Shown piece after piece: positions 42,124 to 51,388 of a stretch of DNA of 64,000 nucleotides. The notes below the pieces were generated by a model. The model saw nothing but the letters and a program-made list of their open reading frames with translations, made no database searches and was not told where the DNA came from. The stretch spans positions 1,364,001 to 1,428,000 of the forward strand of contig JAUZVC010000001.1 of NCBI GenBank assembly GCA_031844405.1, given 5' to 3'. A program made the position numbers and the translations under genes. The first letter of the stretch is position 1. Every line of letters starts with the position of its first letter. Source of the stretch: Knoellia sp031844405 (GTDB taxonomy: Bacteria; Actinomycetota; Actinomycetes; Actinomycetales; Dermatophilaceae).

Positions 42124-42948
42124 GTGCACCACGCGAACCACTTCTACGGGCACGCGGCCATCATGGCCCGGTATGCCGGCCTCGACGAGACCCCGCCGGT
42201 CATGGGCTACCTCCAGCACGGCTGGAACCTCCACGACGGGTTCGCGGTCGGCACGGCCTTCGCCCCGGTCTACCCGCGGCTCGTGTGGTCCGAGGTCGTC
42301 GCGCGCAGGGCCTGGGCGACCGGGCTGCGCCACCTCAAGGTCGTGTCGGCTCCGTGGCACTACCTCGTCCTCCTCGAGCCCGAGACGGGGGAGCAGGAGC
42401 GCGAGGGCACGATCGTCTACCCGTTCCACGGGTGGGAGGGCCAGCTCATCGCCGGGGACCACGACGCCTATGCGCGCGAGATCCGGGAGCGCGAGGGCGA
42501 CGTCCCCGTGACGATGTGCCTGTACTGGAACGACTACGAGGACGAACGCACCCGCCGAACCTACGAGGAGCACGGCTTCCGCGTCATCTCCCACGGGCGC
42601 CGAGGGTTCATGGGGGTCGGCCACGACGAGAGGTTCCTCTACCGGCAGCTCTCGGAGCTGAGGCGCCATCGCCGCGTCGTGAGCAACCGGCTCGGGAGCG
42701 CGCTGCTCTACGGCGCGTCCGTCGGCGCGCAGATCGGCGTCTACGGCGACCCGATGGTGCTGGGCAACGACCACGCGGTTCTCGGGGGCATGGCCAAGCA
42801 GGTGCGTCTCTTCCCCGAGCTGCACCGTCCCGCGGTGGACCGGGAGGTCGCGGCCGAGGCCGTGCGCACCGAGCTGGGGTGGGACGTCGTCCTCAGTCCC
42901 GCCGAGGTCCGTTCCACCTTCGGGTGGTCGGAGGCGTCGACCGCGTGA
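42124..42948 (+). CDS. Unrecognised GT-B-like protein, paralog family A member 1
   Basis: A 274-residue protein I cannot assign. It opens HHANHFYGHAAIMARYAGL and continues GYLQHGWNLHDGFA, TIVYPFHGWEGQ, YEEHGFRVISHGRRG, then RQLSELRRHRRVVSNRLGSAL and GASVGAQIGVYGDPM. The C-terminal pattern (a conserved Ser-Asn, a small residue-rich helix, then an uncharged Gly-x-Val-Tyr-Gly-Asp strand) resembles the nucleotide-binding half of GT-B glycosyltransferases and capsule synthesis proteins. The next gene is a close paralog and the gene at 47114 a distant one. Being inside the pseudaminic acid operon, it may transfer that sugar. The start is GTG 42124. Confidence 0.7.
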   Translation: MHHANHFYGHAAIMARYAGLDETPPVMGYLQHGWNLHDGFAVGTAFAPVYPRLVWSEVVARRAWATGLRHLKVVSAPWHYLVLLEPETGEQEREGTIVYPFHGWEGQLIAGDHDAYAREIREREGDVPVTMCLYWNDYEDERTRRTYEEHGFRVISHGRRGFMGVGHDERFLYRQLSELRRHRRVVSNRLGSALLYGASVGAQIGVYGDPMVLGNDHAVLGGMAKQVRLFPELHRPAVDREVAAEAVRTELGWDVVLSPAEVRSTFGWSEASTA

Positions 42949-43022
42949 GGGGCGCCCGGGACGGTTCGACCGCCGTGGGAGGATGCTGCGGATGCTGAAC
43001 CCAGCCGACGAGGAAGGACACC

Positions 43023-43871
43023 GTGGACTCGAGCAACCACTGGTACGGCCACGCGCACATCCTCGCTGAGTACGCCGGTCTCGACCCCGAGTCGCCGCCC
43101 CGGATCAACGGTGTCCTCCAGCACGGCTGGACCTTCGTCCACGGTTTCGGCTTCGGCCACCAGCCGCCCCACGGGTTCGCCAAGTTCGCCTGGTCCGACG
43201 AGTGCCGCCGACGCGGTCAGGCGATCGGGTGGCGCGACTACCACGTCATCGGAGCGCCGTTCCTCTACCTCATGGAGGTCGACCCCGGACCCGAGGAGCC
43301 GGTCGAGCGTGAGGGCACCATCTGGTACCCCTTCCACGGCACGAAGGACTTCGAGAAGGTCCAGGGCAGCCACACCGAGCTCATCGACGAGATCAGGGAC
43401 ACCGAGCCGGGCCCTGTGACCGTCTGCCTCTACTACGTCGAGTACGACGACCCCGCGGTCCGGGCGACCTACGAGGAGGCCGGGTTCCGGGTCATCTGCC
43501 ACGGGCGCCGCGGTCTGCAGTGGTCCGGCGGCAACACCGACTTCCTCCGTCGCCAGCTGAGCGAGCTGCGCCGACACCGACGCGTGGCCTCCAACCGGCT
43601 GTCCACCGCGATCTTCTACGGCATCGCCGCCGGATGCGAGCCCGCCGTCTACGGCGACCCGATGGAGCTCCTCGAGGTCAAGGAGGGCTTCAACGGCGAG
43701 CGGCTCCTCGAGGCGTGGTTCCCCGAGCTGCACGGGCCACACCTCGACGTCGAGGTGGCTCGCGGGCTCGCCCGCCGGGAGCTGGGAGCGGACCACCTGC
43801 TCGACCCGGCCGAGCTGCGGCTCGCCCTGGGCTGGGCGCACGAGAACGTCGACAAGGAGCTCGTTCGATGA
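43023..43871 (+). CDS. Unrecognised GT-B-like protein, paralog family A member 2
   Basis: A 282-residue paralog of the preceding product. Shared segments are SNHWYGHAHILAEYAGL, GVLQHGWTFVHGFG, TIWYPFHGTKDFE, YEEAGFRVICHGRRG, RQLSELRRHRRVASNRLSTAI and VYGDPMEL. The two are tandem copies that have diverged, most strongly in the middle and C-terminal parts, so they may use different acceptors. GTG 43023 has AGGAAGGA before it. Its stop overlaps the start of the methyltransferase-like gene by 4 bp (ATGA). A role in adding nonulosonic acid or a neighbouring sugar is inference. Confidence 0.7.
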   Translation: MDSSNHWYGHAHILAEYAGLDPESPPRINGVLQHGWTFVHGFGFGHQPPHGFAKFAWSDECRRRGQAIGWRDYHVIGAPFLYLMEVDPGPEEPVEREGTIWYPFHGTKDFEKVQGSHTELIDEIRDTEPGPVTVCLYYVEYDDPAVRATYEEAGFRVICHGRRGLQWSGGNTDFLRRQLSELRRHRRVASNRLSTAIFYGIAAGCEPAVYGDPMELLEVKEGFNGERLLEAWFPELHGPHLDVEVARGLARRELGADHLLDPAELRLALGWAHENVDKELVR

Positions 43872-45547
43872 CGATGGATGCACGTGAGTCGGCGACTGCG
43901 GTGCGACTGACCCGTGGGGCGATGCAGAACTGGTCCGACTTCGACGCGGCCAGTCCCGCCGACACCCCCGTCGCCCGTCGCCTGGTGGCCGGACTCGTCA
44001 CCGAGGGGGTGCGCACCTGCCTCGTCGTCGGCGCCCACTCGCGCGACTTCGTCCTCGCCGTGAGCCAGACGGTCGCGGAGGTCACGGTCCTCGTCCGCTC
44101 CACGGTGGACGCCGCCTCGCTGGCCGAGGTCCTCTCGGACGAGGACGGGGTCGAGGTCGTCGCCGGTTCGGTCAACGCGCTGGACGCCGGGACGTTCGAC
44201 CTCGTCGTCTGCGTCGACGACCTCGCGACGGTCGAGTCGCTCGAGGAGGACGCGACGTGGGCCGAGCTGCTGCAGGGGTGCGCGAACGCGGTCCGGGAGG
44301 GCGGAACCCTGCTCCTCGGGTGCCGCAGTGAGCTGGGCGTCGACGCGGTCGTCGGCGGCTGGGACCGCCTCACCCGCAACACGGACGCGGACTGGGCGCT
44401 CGAGGCGACGCACGACGCGAGCCGACCGGCCACCGAGGAGCAGCTGCGTGACGCGGTGGCCCGCGCCGGGCTGCCGGTCCGCCGCTCGATGTCGCTCCAC
44501 CCGTCGTGGACCCGACCGAGCGTGGTCGTGCACGGGCCCGAGGAGCTCGGCCCGGCCCTGACGTCCCTTGTCGGACACCTGTGCGCCGTGGACGAGGAGG
44601 ACCCCACGGCCCCCGAGCACCTGCGACTCGTCGACGCGGCCGCACGAGCCGGGCTCCTGCGCCGGCTGGCGTCCGGCTGGCTCGTCGTCGCCGGTGGCGA
44701 GCGGTCGTCCGTCGACGTGTCCCGGGAGACCGGCGGCCTCGTCGAGGTGGTGCGGGCTGACTCCACCGTCTCGTTCGGCGTGGCGTCCGACGGCGACGGA
44801 CTGTCGCGGCGGCACGACGGCACGGCATCGGACCCGATCCGTCCCGACGACGTCGCCCCCCTGCTGCTCACGGCGGTGCTGCGAGCCTGTGCCCGCCGCG
44901 ACCTGCCGGGCACGCGGGTCCTCGTCTCCGGTTACGCCGCATGGGTGCGCGACCAGGTGGACGCCTCGGGAGTGCTGTCGGCCGAGGCGTCGTCCGCGTC
45001 CCCCGGCAACCTCATGTGGTCGGCACGCCCCGTCGTCGTCGTCCCGCGCGACGTGCGGATGACGGCCGACGAACGGGTCTGGCGCAGCCTGGACACGGTC
45101 GTGGAGTCGCTCGTCTGCAAGGGGATGCTGCACCCGTGGCCGGCGGCCACGCCGCCGGAGACGATGCTCGAGATCATGGCGGCGATGGCCGGGCTCGCCC
45201 CCGAGAGCCGGCCCGACGGGCTGGGGCGCGGTTGGCCGGACGCGCTGCCGGAGGGCCTCGTCGACCCGGTCCTCGAACGCCTCGTCGAGGCGAACGCCGC
45301 GCTCGAGTCCCGCGCCGCCTGGTTCGAGGAGCGGCTCAACGTGCGGGAGAGGCAGCTGCGAACCCTGCAGTCCCAGGCCGGCCGGGCCGCGCAGTCGCAG
45401 CAGCCCGCCGCGGCAGGCCTCGTTCCGGGCGCCTCCACCCCGCGCTCGACGATGACCCAGCGCGTGGCGAGGGCGTTGCGCTCGCCGAGGAGGGCACTTC
45501 GTCACGTGTGGCGACGCGCCACCGCGGGTCGGCGGCCGGCGGGCTGA
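43868..45547 (+). CDS. Methyltransferase-like coiled-coil protein, paralog family B member 1
   Basis: A 559-residue protein. Residues 25-170 look like a degraded SAM-methyltransferase fold: CLVVGAHSRDFVLAV (nucleotide loop without GxGxG), VTVLVRS, FDLVVCVDDLATVES and REGGTLLLGCRSELG. The middle contains ASGWLVVAGGE and SGYAAWVRDQV. Near the C-terminus a coiled coil (LVEANAALESRAAWFEERLNVRERQLRTLQ) precedes an Arg-rich tail (RALRSPRRALRHVWRRATAGRR) that may bind membrane or polymer. Members at 45549 and 54638 share this order. It ends the pseB operon and its stop is 1 nt from the end of the convergent family member. Its function is unknown. Confidence 0.65.
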   Translation: MTMDARESATAVRLTRGAMQNWSDFDAASPADTPVARRLVAGLVTEGVRTCLVVGAHSRDFVLAVSQTVAEVTVLVRSTVDAASLAEVLSDEDGVEVVAGSVNALDAGTFDLVVCVDDLATVESLEEDATWAELLQGCANAVREGGTLLLGCRSELGVDAVVGGWDRLTRNTDADWALEATHDASRPATEEQLRDAVARAGLPVRRSMSLHPSWTRPSVVVHGPEELGPALTSLVGHLCAVDEEDPTAPEHLRLVDAAARAGLLRRLASGWLVVAGGERSSVDVSRETGGLVEVVRADSTVSFGVASDGDGLSRRHDGTASDPIRPDDVAPLLLTAVLRACARRDLPGTRVLVSGYAAWVRDQVDASGVLSAEASSASPGNLMWSARPVVVVPRDVRMTADERVWRSLDTVVESLVCKGMLHPWPAATPPETMLEIMAAMAGLAPESRPDGLGRGWPDALPEGLVDPVLERLVEANAALESRAAWFEERLNVRERQLRTLQSQAGRAAQSQQPAAAGLVPGASTPRSTMTQRVARALRSPRRALRHVWRRATAGRRPAG

Positions 45548-45548
45548 G

Positions 45549-47117
45549 TCAGCCGCGTCCGGCGATGCGGCCGACCCGCCTGAGGAGCCGGTGCCCGCGT
45601 GAGGACAAACCCTGGGCCACCTTGCGCGGAGAGCGCAGGGTCTCCGCCCGCTGCGCGCGCCGGTATGCCGGCGACGACGTGAGCCGGGCGAGCTCGCGTT
45701 CGCTCTCGTCGAGCTGGAGCTGCGCGTCGGTCCACTGCCGGCGCAGGCCCCGGATGTACTCCTCGCGGTGCCGGAGCTGGGTCTCACGACGGTCGAGGGC
45801 TGCGCGCAGCTCGTCGACGAGCCCGGGCTCGGGGTCGGCCACGTCCCTCGCGCGGCGGTCCTCGACGGAGTAGCCACTGAGAAGGAGACGCTGGGTCAGC
45901 CGCGCCGAGGCCGAGAGGGCCTCGTCCCACGGAGCGCGCAGCGACCCGGCGCGGTCGTCGAAGTCCCGCCACGCCCGCTCCACCGCCGCCGGAGCAGGAC
46001 CCGTCGCAGACGAACCGGCGACCCCACCGCCGGCGGCGGCGCCGTGCGCGTCGTCCGCGCGGTCCGCCGGTGTGCCGGGAGAGGCGGGGACGTGGAGGCC
46101 GCGCAGGTCCGGTTCGGCATCCCCCGAGGCGGCCCGCCACAGGTCCCCGACGGTGCGGGCGAGGGCGCGGAACCGCTGGTAGTCACCGTCGAGCATGGCC
46201 CGCCTCAGAGCGTCCTCGGCGGTGACCCCGGCGCCGACTCGGATGACGTCGTCCGCGGTGCCGCTCATCGGCTCGAGGGACCATTCGGTCTCGTCGTCCG
46301 TGAGGACACCTCGCGACCAGCCCTGTTCGGGGTGTGCGACGTAGAGCGGCGCGGCACGCCCACCGATGACGCCGATCCAGCCCCGAGCCATGGTCCAGGT
46401 GAGGCCGGACGCGGCCAGACGCCGGGTGAGATCCGGGCCCACCCCGGCGGCGCGACCGGCGGCATTGGTGGGCCACCTGCCGGGCCCGGACTGCTCAGCC
46501 GTGTCGTCGCGCAGCACGACGGTCGTCTCCTGCTGTCCGAAGAGGCTGTAGGTCGTCACCGGACCACGGCGGGCGTCGAGCAGACGCCGGGCGAGGAGCG
46601 GCTCGGACACGACGACGTCGGTCACCTCCGACGGCACGCCCTCGACGATGTCGGCGAAGGGGTGTGGGTTGCGCAGCGCCACGAGAGCGGTCCCACCGGG
46701 CGCAAGCAGGCCGGCCATGCGGTCCAGCAGCGTGGACGAGGGCGGTGATCCGTGGGCGCCGTCCCGGTCGGGGTCCCAGGCGATGACGAGGTCCCACCCC
46801 TCGTCGGTGGGGTCGGGGAGCTCGGCCACGGTGACGCGGTTGCCGTCGCCGGCCCGCCCGTCGCTGTCCCGCCGGTCGCCGTCCCGGCCGTCGCCGTCCC
46901 GGCGGTCGCCGACCCGGCCGTCCACCCCCGAGGGGTCGACGACGGTGACCTCGGCGAAGCGTCGGGCGACCACCGCGAGCGCGGCGTCGTCGGTCGTCCC
47001 GACCACCAGGGCTCGTGCTGCGGACGGCAGGAGGTCCTCGAGGAGTGGTGCGAGGATCTCGGGGCCGAGCAGCTCGGACGGGGCCGCGGCGTTCTCGGGC
47101 GGCTGGGTGTGGGTCAT
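45549..47117 (-). CDS. Methyltransferase-like coiled-coil protein, paralog family B member 2
   Basis: A 522-residue protein with the same order of parts as its neighbours: ARALVVGTTDDAALAVVARRFAEVTVVDPSG and GWDLVIAWDP, LLAPGGTALVALRNPHPFADI (methyltransferase-like), MARGWIGVIGG in the middle, a coiled coil (LVDELRAALDRRETQLRHREEYIRGLRRQW) and a basic tail (AETLRSPRKVAQGL). Between the first two strands it carries five tandem pentapeptides (GRVGD, RRDGD, GRDGD, RRDSD, GRAGD). It overlaps the upstream gene at 47114 (ATGA) and ends the pseH-pseI unit. A methyltransferase or scaffold role is possible, but I cannot assign one. Confidence 0.65.
   Translation of the reverse strand: MTHTQPPENAAAPSELLGPEILAPLLEDLLPSAARALVVGTTDDAALAVVARRFAEVTVVDPSGVDGRVGDRRDGDGRDGDRRDSDGRAGDGNRVTVAELPDPTDEGWDLVIAWDPDRDGAHGSPPSSTLLDRMAGLLAPGGTALVALRNPHPFADIVEGVPSEVTDVVVSEPLLARRLLDARRGPVTTYSLFGQQETTVVLRDDTAEQSGPGRWPTNAAGRAAGVGPDLTRRLAASGLTWTMARGWIGVIGGRAAPLYVAHPEQGWSRGVLTDDETEWSLEPMSGTADDVIRVGAGVTAEDALRRAMLDGDYQRFRALARTVGDLWRAASGDAEPDLRGLHVPASPGTPADRADDAHGAAAGGGVAGSSATGPAPAAVERAWRDFDDRAGSLRAPWDEALSASARLTQRLLLSGYSVEDRRARDVADPEPGLVDELRAALDRRETQLRHREEYIRGLRRQWTDAQLQLDESERELARLTSSPAYRRAQRAETLRSPRKVAQGLSSRGHRLLRRVGRIAGRG
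46846..46920. repeat. Five imperfect 15-nt tandem repeats in a coding region
   Basis: Units begin at 46846, 46861, 46876, 46891 and 46906 and read like TCGCCGTCCCGGCCG with small changes. On the minus strand they encode five Arg/Asp/Gly pentapeptides in the family B protein. The copy number is likely to vary between strains. Confidence 0.85.
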
Positions 47118-47998
47118 GGGGTCCTCCAGGCCAGGAGCGTGGCGAGTTCGTGCGGGGCCAGCAGGTTCTCCGCGCCCATCGCGTGGGCGGCGTACTCACT
47201 GACGGCGGTGTCGTCCCCGAGCAGGTCGAGGAGGGTGTCCGTCACCGGTCCGCGGGTTCTCCCGTGGGCGGACGCATCGGGGACACGGATCGGGGTCCCG
47301 GCCGCGGCGGCGGGCAGCAGCGCCCAGTGCGGCTCGTTGGACTCGACGCGACCGGCCCCGACGACGAGGTCCCGAAGCCGTTCGAGACGGTTGGCCCCGG
47401 TCACCCCGAGGGGCCGCACCCGCGGGCCGAGGTGCGTGACGTCCGCACCCCGCCGTGCGTATGCGTCCACGATCTCGGGCTGGTCGTGGTCGACCTCCGT
47501 GAGGACCACGGTGGTCTGCTCGGGCTCGTGGAGGGCGGCGGCCAGCCGTGATGCGGCGAGCCGACCGTCCACCCCGTGGACCGGGAAGTAGACCACCGGC
47601 GGTGCCGGGGGCGGCTGGTGGTCGAGGCTGGGCACGAGCCGGGGCCGTCCGGCGCTCTCCTCCTCCATCTGCTGCCGCATCTCCTCGATCACCTCGTCGC
47701 GCGACCGCCACAGGGGCACCGCCAAGGAGGTGGTCGGCAGGGCGAGGAGGTACATCCAGGCCGAACCCGTGACGACCGCCCGGCCGCGCGGCAGCCGGCG
47801 GCGGTCGTCCTCGGTCCAGCACAGGTGCGTTCGCGGCGCCGGGGTGGTGGAGGCGCAGCCGGGATCGTCGGCGTCGTGCTGCAGGTGGCCGAAGATGACG
47901 CCGGGGAAGGCGTGCTCCGCCCGCTTGCCCTCGACCGGCGGCGTGCAGTGGAGGGACAGGATCTCGTCGGCGCCGTCGAGGCGGTTGTGGGCGTGCAT
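47114..47998 (-). CDS. Unrecognised GT-B-like protein, distant paralog family A member 3
   Basis: A 294-residue protein not obviously alike to its neighbours until aligned. HAHNRLDGADEILSLHC, IFGHLQHDADDP, VVYFPVHGVDGRL, YARRGADVTHLGPR and GRVESNEPHWALLPAAAAGTPIRVPDA match in order HANHFYGHAAIMARYAG, MGYLQHGWN, IVYPFHGWEGQ, YEEHGFRVISHGRR and RRVVSNRLGSALLYGASVGAQIGVYGD of the 42124 product. It is therefore a third, diverged member of family A. It begins at ATG 47998, overlapping the stop of a large glycosyltransferase gene by 1 nt, and its own stop overlaps the start of the family B gene. Function unknown. Confidence 0.65.
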   Translation of the reverse strand: MHAHNRLDGADEILSLHCTPPVEGKRAEHAFPGVIFGHLQHDADDPGCASTTPAPRTHLCWTEDDRRRLPRGRAVVTGSAWMYLLALPTTSLAVPLWRSRDEVIEEMRQQMEEESAGRPRLVPSLDHQPPPAPPVVYFPVHGVDGRLAASRLAAALHEPEQTTVVLTEVDHDQPEIVDAYARRGADVTHLGPRVRPLGVTGANRLERLRDLVVGAGRVESNEPHWALLPAAAAGTPIRVPDASAHGRTRGPVTDTLLDLLGDDTAVSEYAAHAMGAENLLAPHELATLLAWRTP

Positions 47999-50301
47999 CA
48001 GCGGCGCACCCGGACGTGGACCGTGTTGCGGACGGTGACGACGGAGAGCTCGGCGGCAGCGGTGCGGACGCCGAGGGGGAGGTGGGTGCTCACACGTGGT
48101 CGCATGTCGACGGCCTCGTCGGACGTGCCCGTGTCCACGAAGAGCGACCAGTCGACCTCGCTCGGGTGCGCCACGTCGTCCACCGCGACCCTGTCGACCA
48201 GCTCGTGCGTCGGCACGCTCGCGGTCCAGTGGCCGTCACCGACCTCGAGCTCGCACGGGACGTCCACGTGCGCGTCGGAGTTGGGGAGGAAGTGTCGCCA
48301 GCTCATCGTCATGGGTGTCGCCCCGGGCCACCACGGACCCGAGCACACCAGACGCTCGGCGTCGAGGGTGATGTCGTGCACCCGGACGCGCACCGGCTCC
48401 TTCGTCGCCGACAGCCACTTCTGGCTGCTCGCGCCCATCGTGTAGACCTCGGCGCCGACCCTGACCGAGACGTCCTCGTAGCCGCCGGGCCACACGATCG
48501 CCATCTCCTCGTCGGGGGTGCTGAGCCGCATGAACCAGACCGTCGCCAAGGTGTAGGGGTCGGCCGGGACCTCGCCTCGGGAGATCTCCTCGGGCCTGAG
48601 CCTCACGGTGAAGGTCGTCCAGTCCTCCTCCGTCGTGCAGACCGCCGGAACGAGAGTGTCGGACAGGGGAGCGGGGCGCACGATCTGCAGGCTCGCGGTC
48701 GGCACCAGCCCTGCGACGCGCCCGCGGATGACGAAGACGTCGTCGTCGACGGTCACCTCGTCCACCCGGGCGGGGTGCTCGCGAAGGACCACCGAGAGCG
48801 CGCCGTCGTGACGGACCCCGGTCTGGATCCAGTTGTTCCCGGACCAGAAGCCGCCGGGCCATCGCGGCGAGCCCTCACCGAGCCCGCGCAGGGGCAGGGC
48901 CCGGCCGAGGTACTGGTGCTGGAGCCGGACCTGGAACGCCGCGGGGAAGGCGACGACGGGGAGCGCCTCGAGCGCGGAGTAGGGCAGGGTGGCCTCGAAG
49001 GCGTGGACCTCACGCCCGCCTCGGGTGACGACCTCGAGCCTGGTGACGTCGAGGCCGATGCGCCCGGTCCGCGTGACGAGCGACAGGCTCAGGCGGTCGT
49101 GCCGTGACACGTCGAGGTGGCGGATGTGGGCGGTCCCGCGGACCACGAGGTGGGAGTCGGTCCACCGGACCTCGTCCACCGTCGAGCTGAGGGTGAGCGA
49201 CGAGCGCGGGATGCGGTAGGTCGAGCGAGGGATCCGGCCGGAGGTCCGGCCGGGGAAGGCCGCCTCGAGCACCCAGGGCTTCGTCGTGTTCCGGTGCAGC
49301 CGGCCCACCTCGACCTGACCCGCCGACCGGAAGGTGGCGAGCTCGCGCAGCAGCGAGGCGTCGCCGGAGCGCAGGGCCGCGAACTGGACGCGGTCGAACC
49401 GGGGACGCTGCTCGACGGCCACGGGGTCGAGGCGGTCGACGAAACGGTGACCGAGGGCGACGAGCGCGTCCACCTCGTGGTCGGGCACGACCTCGAAGGC
49501 CTGGACGAGCGCGGTGAGGTCGATCTCGGCGAGGTGCCGGTGGATCTCGCGACGCACCTCACCCCCGGCCCGGTCGGCGATCTCGAAGACCATCTCCGCC
49601 GAGGTGACCCGGTCGGCGAGGTTGTCGGGCTGGAACGTCTGCTGGGTGATGGAGTCGCCCGACTCGCGCTCGCGCCAGTAGTAGACCGGGTCGGAGAGCA
49701 CGTCGACGGTGAGGGCCTCGAGCTGGACGAGCAGCGCGATCGGGTAGTCCTCGTAGCGGATCGAGGGGAAGGTGAAGTCGTGCGACTCCCAGAAGGACCG
49801 GCGGTAGATCTTGTTCCAGACCATCCGGTCGAGCACGAGCGACGGGCTGGCGGTGATGTGCGTGGCCAGCTGGGTGCGCTGGAAGGGGATCCGGTGGGCC
49901 CACGACGGTCGCACCCCACCGGACCGGTTGAACCGCCGGGCGTTGCCGGCGACGAGGGAGGATCCGGTGCTCTCGATGACGTCGAGCATCTTCTCGAACG
50001 CGGTCCAGGGGACGAGGTCGTCGCTGTCGACGAACGTCATGAACTCGCCGATGGCGTTGGCGGCGCCGGTGTTGCGAGCCGGGCCGATGCCCTCGTTCTG
50101 CTTCTCGACGATGCGGAACCGCGGGTCACGGGCGACGAAGTCGTCGGCGATCGCTCGGCTTCCGTCGGTCGAGCCGTCGTCGACCATGACGACCTCGAGG
50201 TCGGTGAAGGTCTGGCGGCGGACGGACTCGAGACACGCACCGATGTAGTCCTCGACCCGGAAGAACGGGACGACCACGCTGAGGCGGGGCTTCACGGCCA
50301 C
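47998..50301 (-). CDS. Large family 2 glycosyltransferase with beta-rich C-terminal region
   Basis: A 767-residue protein. The first 330 residues are a GT-A family 2 transferase: LSVVVPFFRVEDYIGACLESVRRQTFTDLEVVMVDDGSTDGS, RNTGAANAIGEFMTFVDSDDLVPW (Asp-Ser-Asp metal motif), YEDYPIALLVQLEALTV. The remaining 430 residues are beta-rich with repeated polar strands (DEVRWTDSHLVVRGTAHIR, DEVTVDDDVFVIRGRVAG), as in TagF/TarL-associated or teichoic acid transferases with long C-terminal regions. It probably builds or primes the glycopolymer. It lies 16 nt downstream of pseI. The start is GTG 50301. Confidence 0.88.
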   Translation of the reverse strand: MAVKPRLSVVVPFFRVEDYIGACLESVRRQTFTDLEVVMVDDGSTDGSRAIADDFVARDPRFRIVEKQNEGIGPARNTGAANAIGEFMTFVDSDDLVPWTAFEKMLDVIESTGSSLVAGNARRFNRSGGVRPSWAHRIPFQRTQLATHITASPSLVLDRMVWNKIYRRSFWESHDFTFPSIRYEDYPIALLVQLEALTVDVLSDPVYYWRERESGDSITQQTFQPDNLADRVTSAEMVFEIADRAGGEVRREIHRHLAEIDLTALVQAFEVVPDHEVDALVALGHRFVDRLDPVAVEQRPRFDRVQFAALRSGDASLLRELATFRSAGQVEVGRLHRNTTKPWVLEAAFPGRTSGRIPRSTYRIPRSSLTLSSTVDEVRWTDSHLVVRGTAHIRHLDVSRHDRLSLSLVTRTGRIGLDVTRLEVVTRGGREVHAFEATLPYSALEALPVVAFPAAFQVRLQHQYLGRALPLRGLGEGSPRWPGGFWSGNNWIQTGVRHDGALSVVLREHPARVDEVTVDDDVFVIRGRVAGLVPTASLQIVRPAPLSDTLVPAVCTTEEDWTTFTVRLRPEEISRGEVPADPYTLATVWFMRLSTPDEEMAIVWPGGYEDVSVRVGAEVYTMGASSQKWLSATKEPVRVRVHDITLDAERLVCSGPWWPGATPMTMSWRHFLPNSDAHVDVPCELEVGDGHWTASVPTHELVDRVAVDDVAHPSEVDWSLFVDTGTSDEAVDMRPRVSTHLPLGVRTAAAELSVVTVRNTVHVRVRR

Positions 50302-50317
50302 GGGTGCCTCCGGCGAG

Positions 50318-51388
50318 TCAGACGAGGTCCCACGAGAGAGGCGTCCCCTTGGCGGCGTCGGACCGGAAGGTGCGGCCCTCGACGAGCCCGAAGAGATCGG
50401 GCGCGAGCCCGCCGGCGGGCCGGATTGAGCGGACGTTGGCGCTCGTCACCGGCTCCCCGGCGCGCACGTCCTCGACCACGAAGAGGGAGCGGCGGAAGCG
50501 CAGACCCTCCTGCTCGGACTCCCGCGCGGCGATCTTGGCCTCGCCGAGCGCCTGCCACGCGGTGCGTGACTCCGAGACGAGCAGCGCGAGCTCGTGCGGC
50601 TCGAGCGAGAACGCCGAGTCGACGCCGCCGCCCTCGCGCGAGATCGTCACGTGCTTCTCGACGACCGAGGCGCCGAACGCGACGGCTGCGACCGCCGCGC
50701 CGATGCCCATCGTGTGGTCGGAGAGGCCGACCGGCACCTGGAAGGCGCCGGAGAGCAGCGGGAGCCCGCGTAGGTTGGACTGGCGCGGGTCGGCGGGGTA
50801 GCTCGTCGTCGCGGAGAGCACGATGATCTGGTCGTTGCCGGTGCTGCGCGCCGCCTCGACGGCCGCGGCGATCTCGCCCATCGAGGCCATGCCGGTGGAG
50901 ATGATGACCGGCTTGCCCGTGCCGGCGGCGAGCCGGATGAGCGGCAGGTCGACGATCTCGGACGAGGCGATCTTGTATGCCGGCACCTCGAGGTCCTCGA
51001 GGAAGCTCACCGCGGTGGGGTCGAACGGGCTCGAGAAGGCGTGCATGCCCAGCTCACGGGCGAGGCCGAAGATCGGCTCGTGCCACTCCCAGGGAGTGTG
51101 CGCCTCCTCGTAGAGGTCGTAGAGGCTGCGTCCGCCCCAGAGCTCGTGGTCGTCGCTGAGCCGGAAGTCGGGCGAGTCGACGTCGATGGTGATGGTGTCG
51201 GCGGTGTAGGTCTGGAGCTTGACCGCGTGCGCACCGGCCTCGGCGGCGGCACGGACGATGTCGAGCGCCTTGTCGAGGCTTCCGTCGTGGTTCCCCGACA
51301 TCTCGGCGATGATGTAGGGCTCCGCGTGGACGCCGACCTCGCGGTCGCCGATCCGGACGCGGGGGGTGGTGCTGGGCTGCTCGCTCAC
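50318..51388 (-). CDS. pseI: Pseudaminic acid synthase
   Basis: A 356-residue NeuB-family enzyme. IIAEMSGNHDGSLDKALDIVRAAAEAGAHAVKLQTYTADTIT opens the barrel and matches PseI (SGNH where sialic acid synthases have INHNG). FSSPFDPTAVSFLEDLEVPAYKIASSEI, ISTGMASMGEI, GLSDHTMG and VEKHVTISREGGGVDSAFS follow, with catalytic Glu, Lys and His residues. The C-terminal antifreeze-like SAF domain (SLFVVEDVRAGEPVTSANVRSIRP) completes it. It condenses PEP with the PseG product. The start GTG 51388 overlaps the pseH stop (GTGA). Confidence 0.95.
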   Translation of the reverse strand: MSEQPSTTPRVRIGDREVGVHAEPYIIAEMSGNHDGSLDKALDIVRAAAEAGAHAVKLQTYTADTITIDVDSPDFRLSDDHELWGGRSLYDLYEEAHTPWEWHEPIFGLARELGMHAFSSPFDPTAVSFLEDLEVPAYKIASSEIVDLPLIRLAAGTGKPVIISTGMASMGEIAAAVEAARSTGNDQIIVLSATTSYPADPRQSNLRGLPLLSGAFQVPVGLSDHTMGIGAAVAAVAFGASVVEKHVTISREGGGVDSAFSLEPHELALLVSESRTAWQALGEAKIAARESEQEGLRFRRSLFVVEDVRAGEPVTSANVRSIRPAGGLAPDLFGLVEGRTFRSDAAKGTPLSWDLV

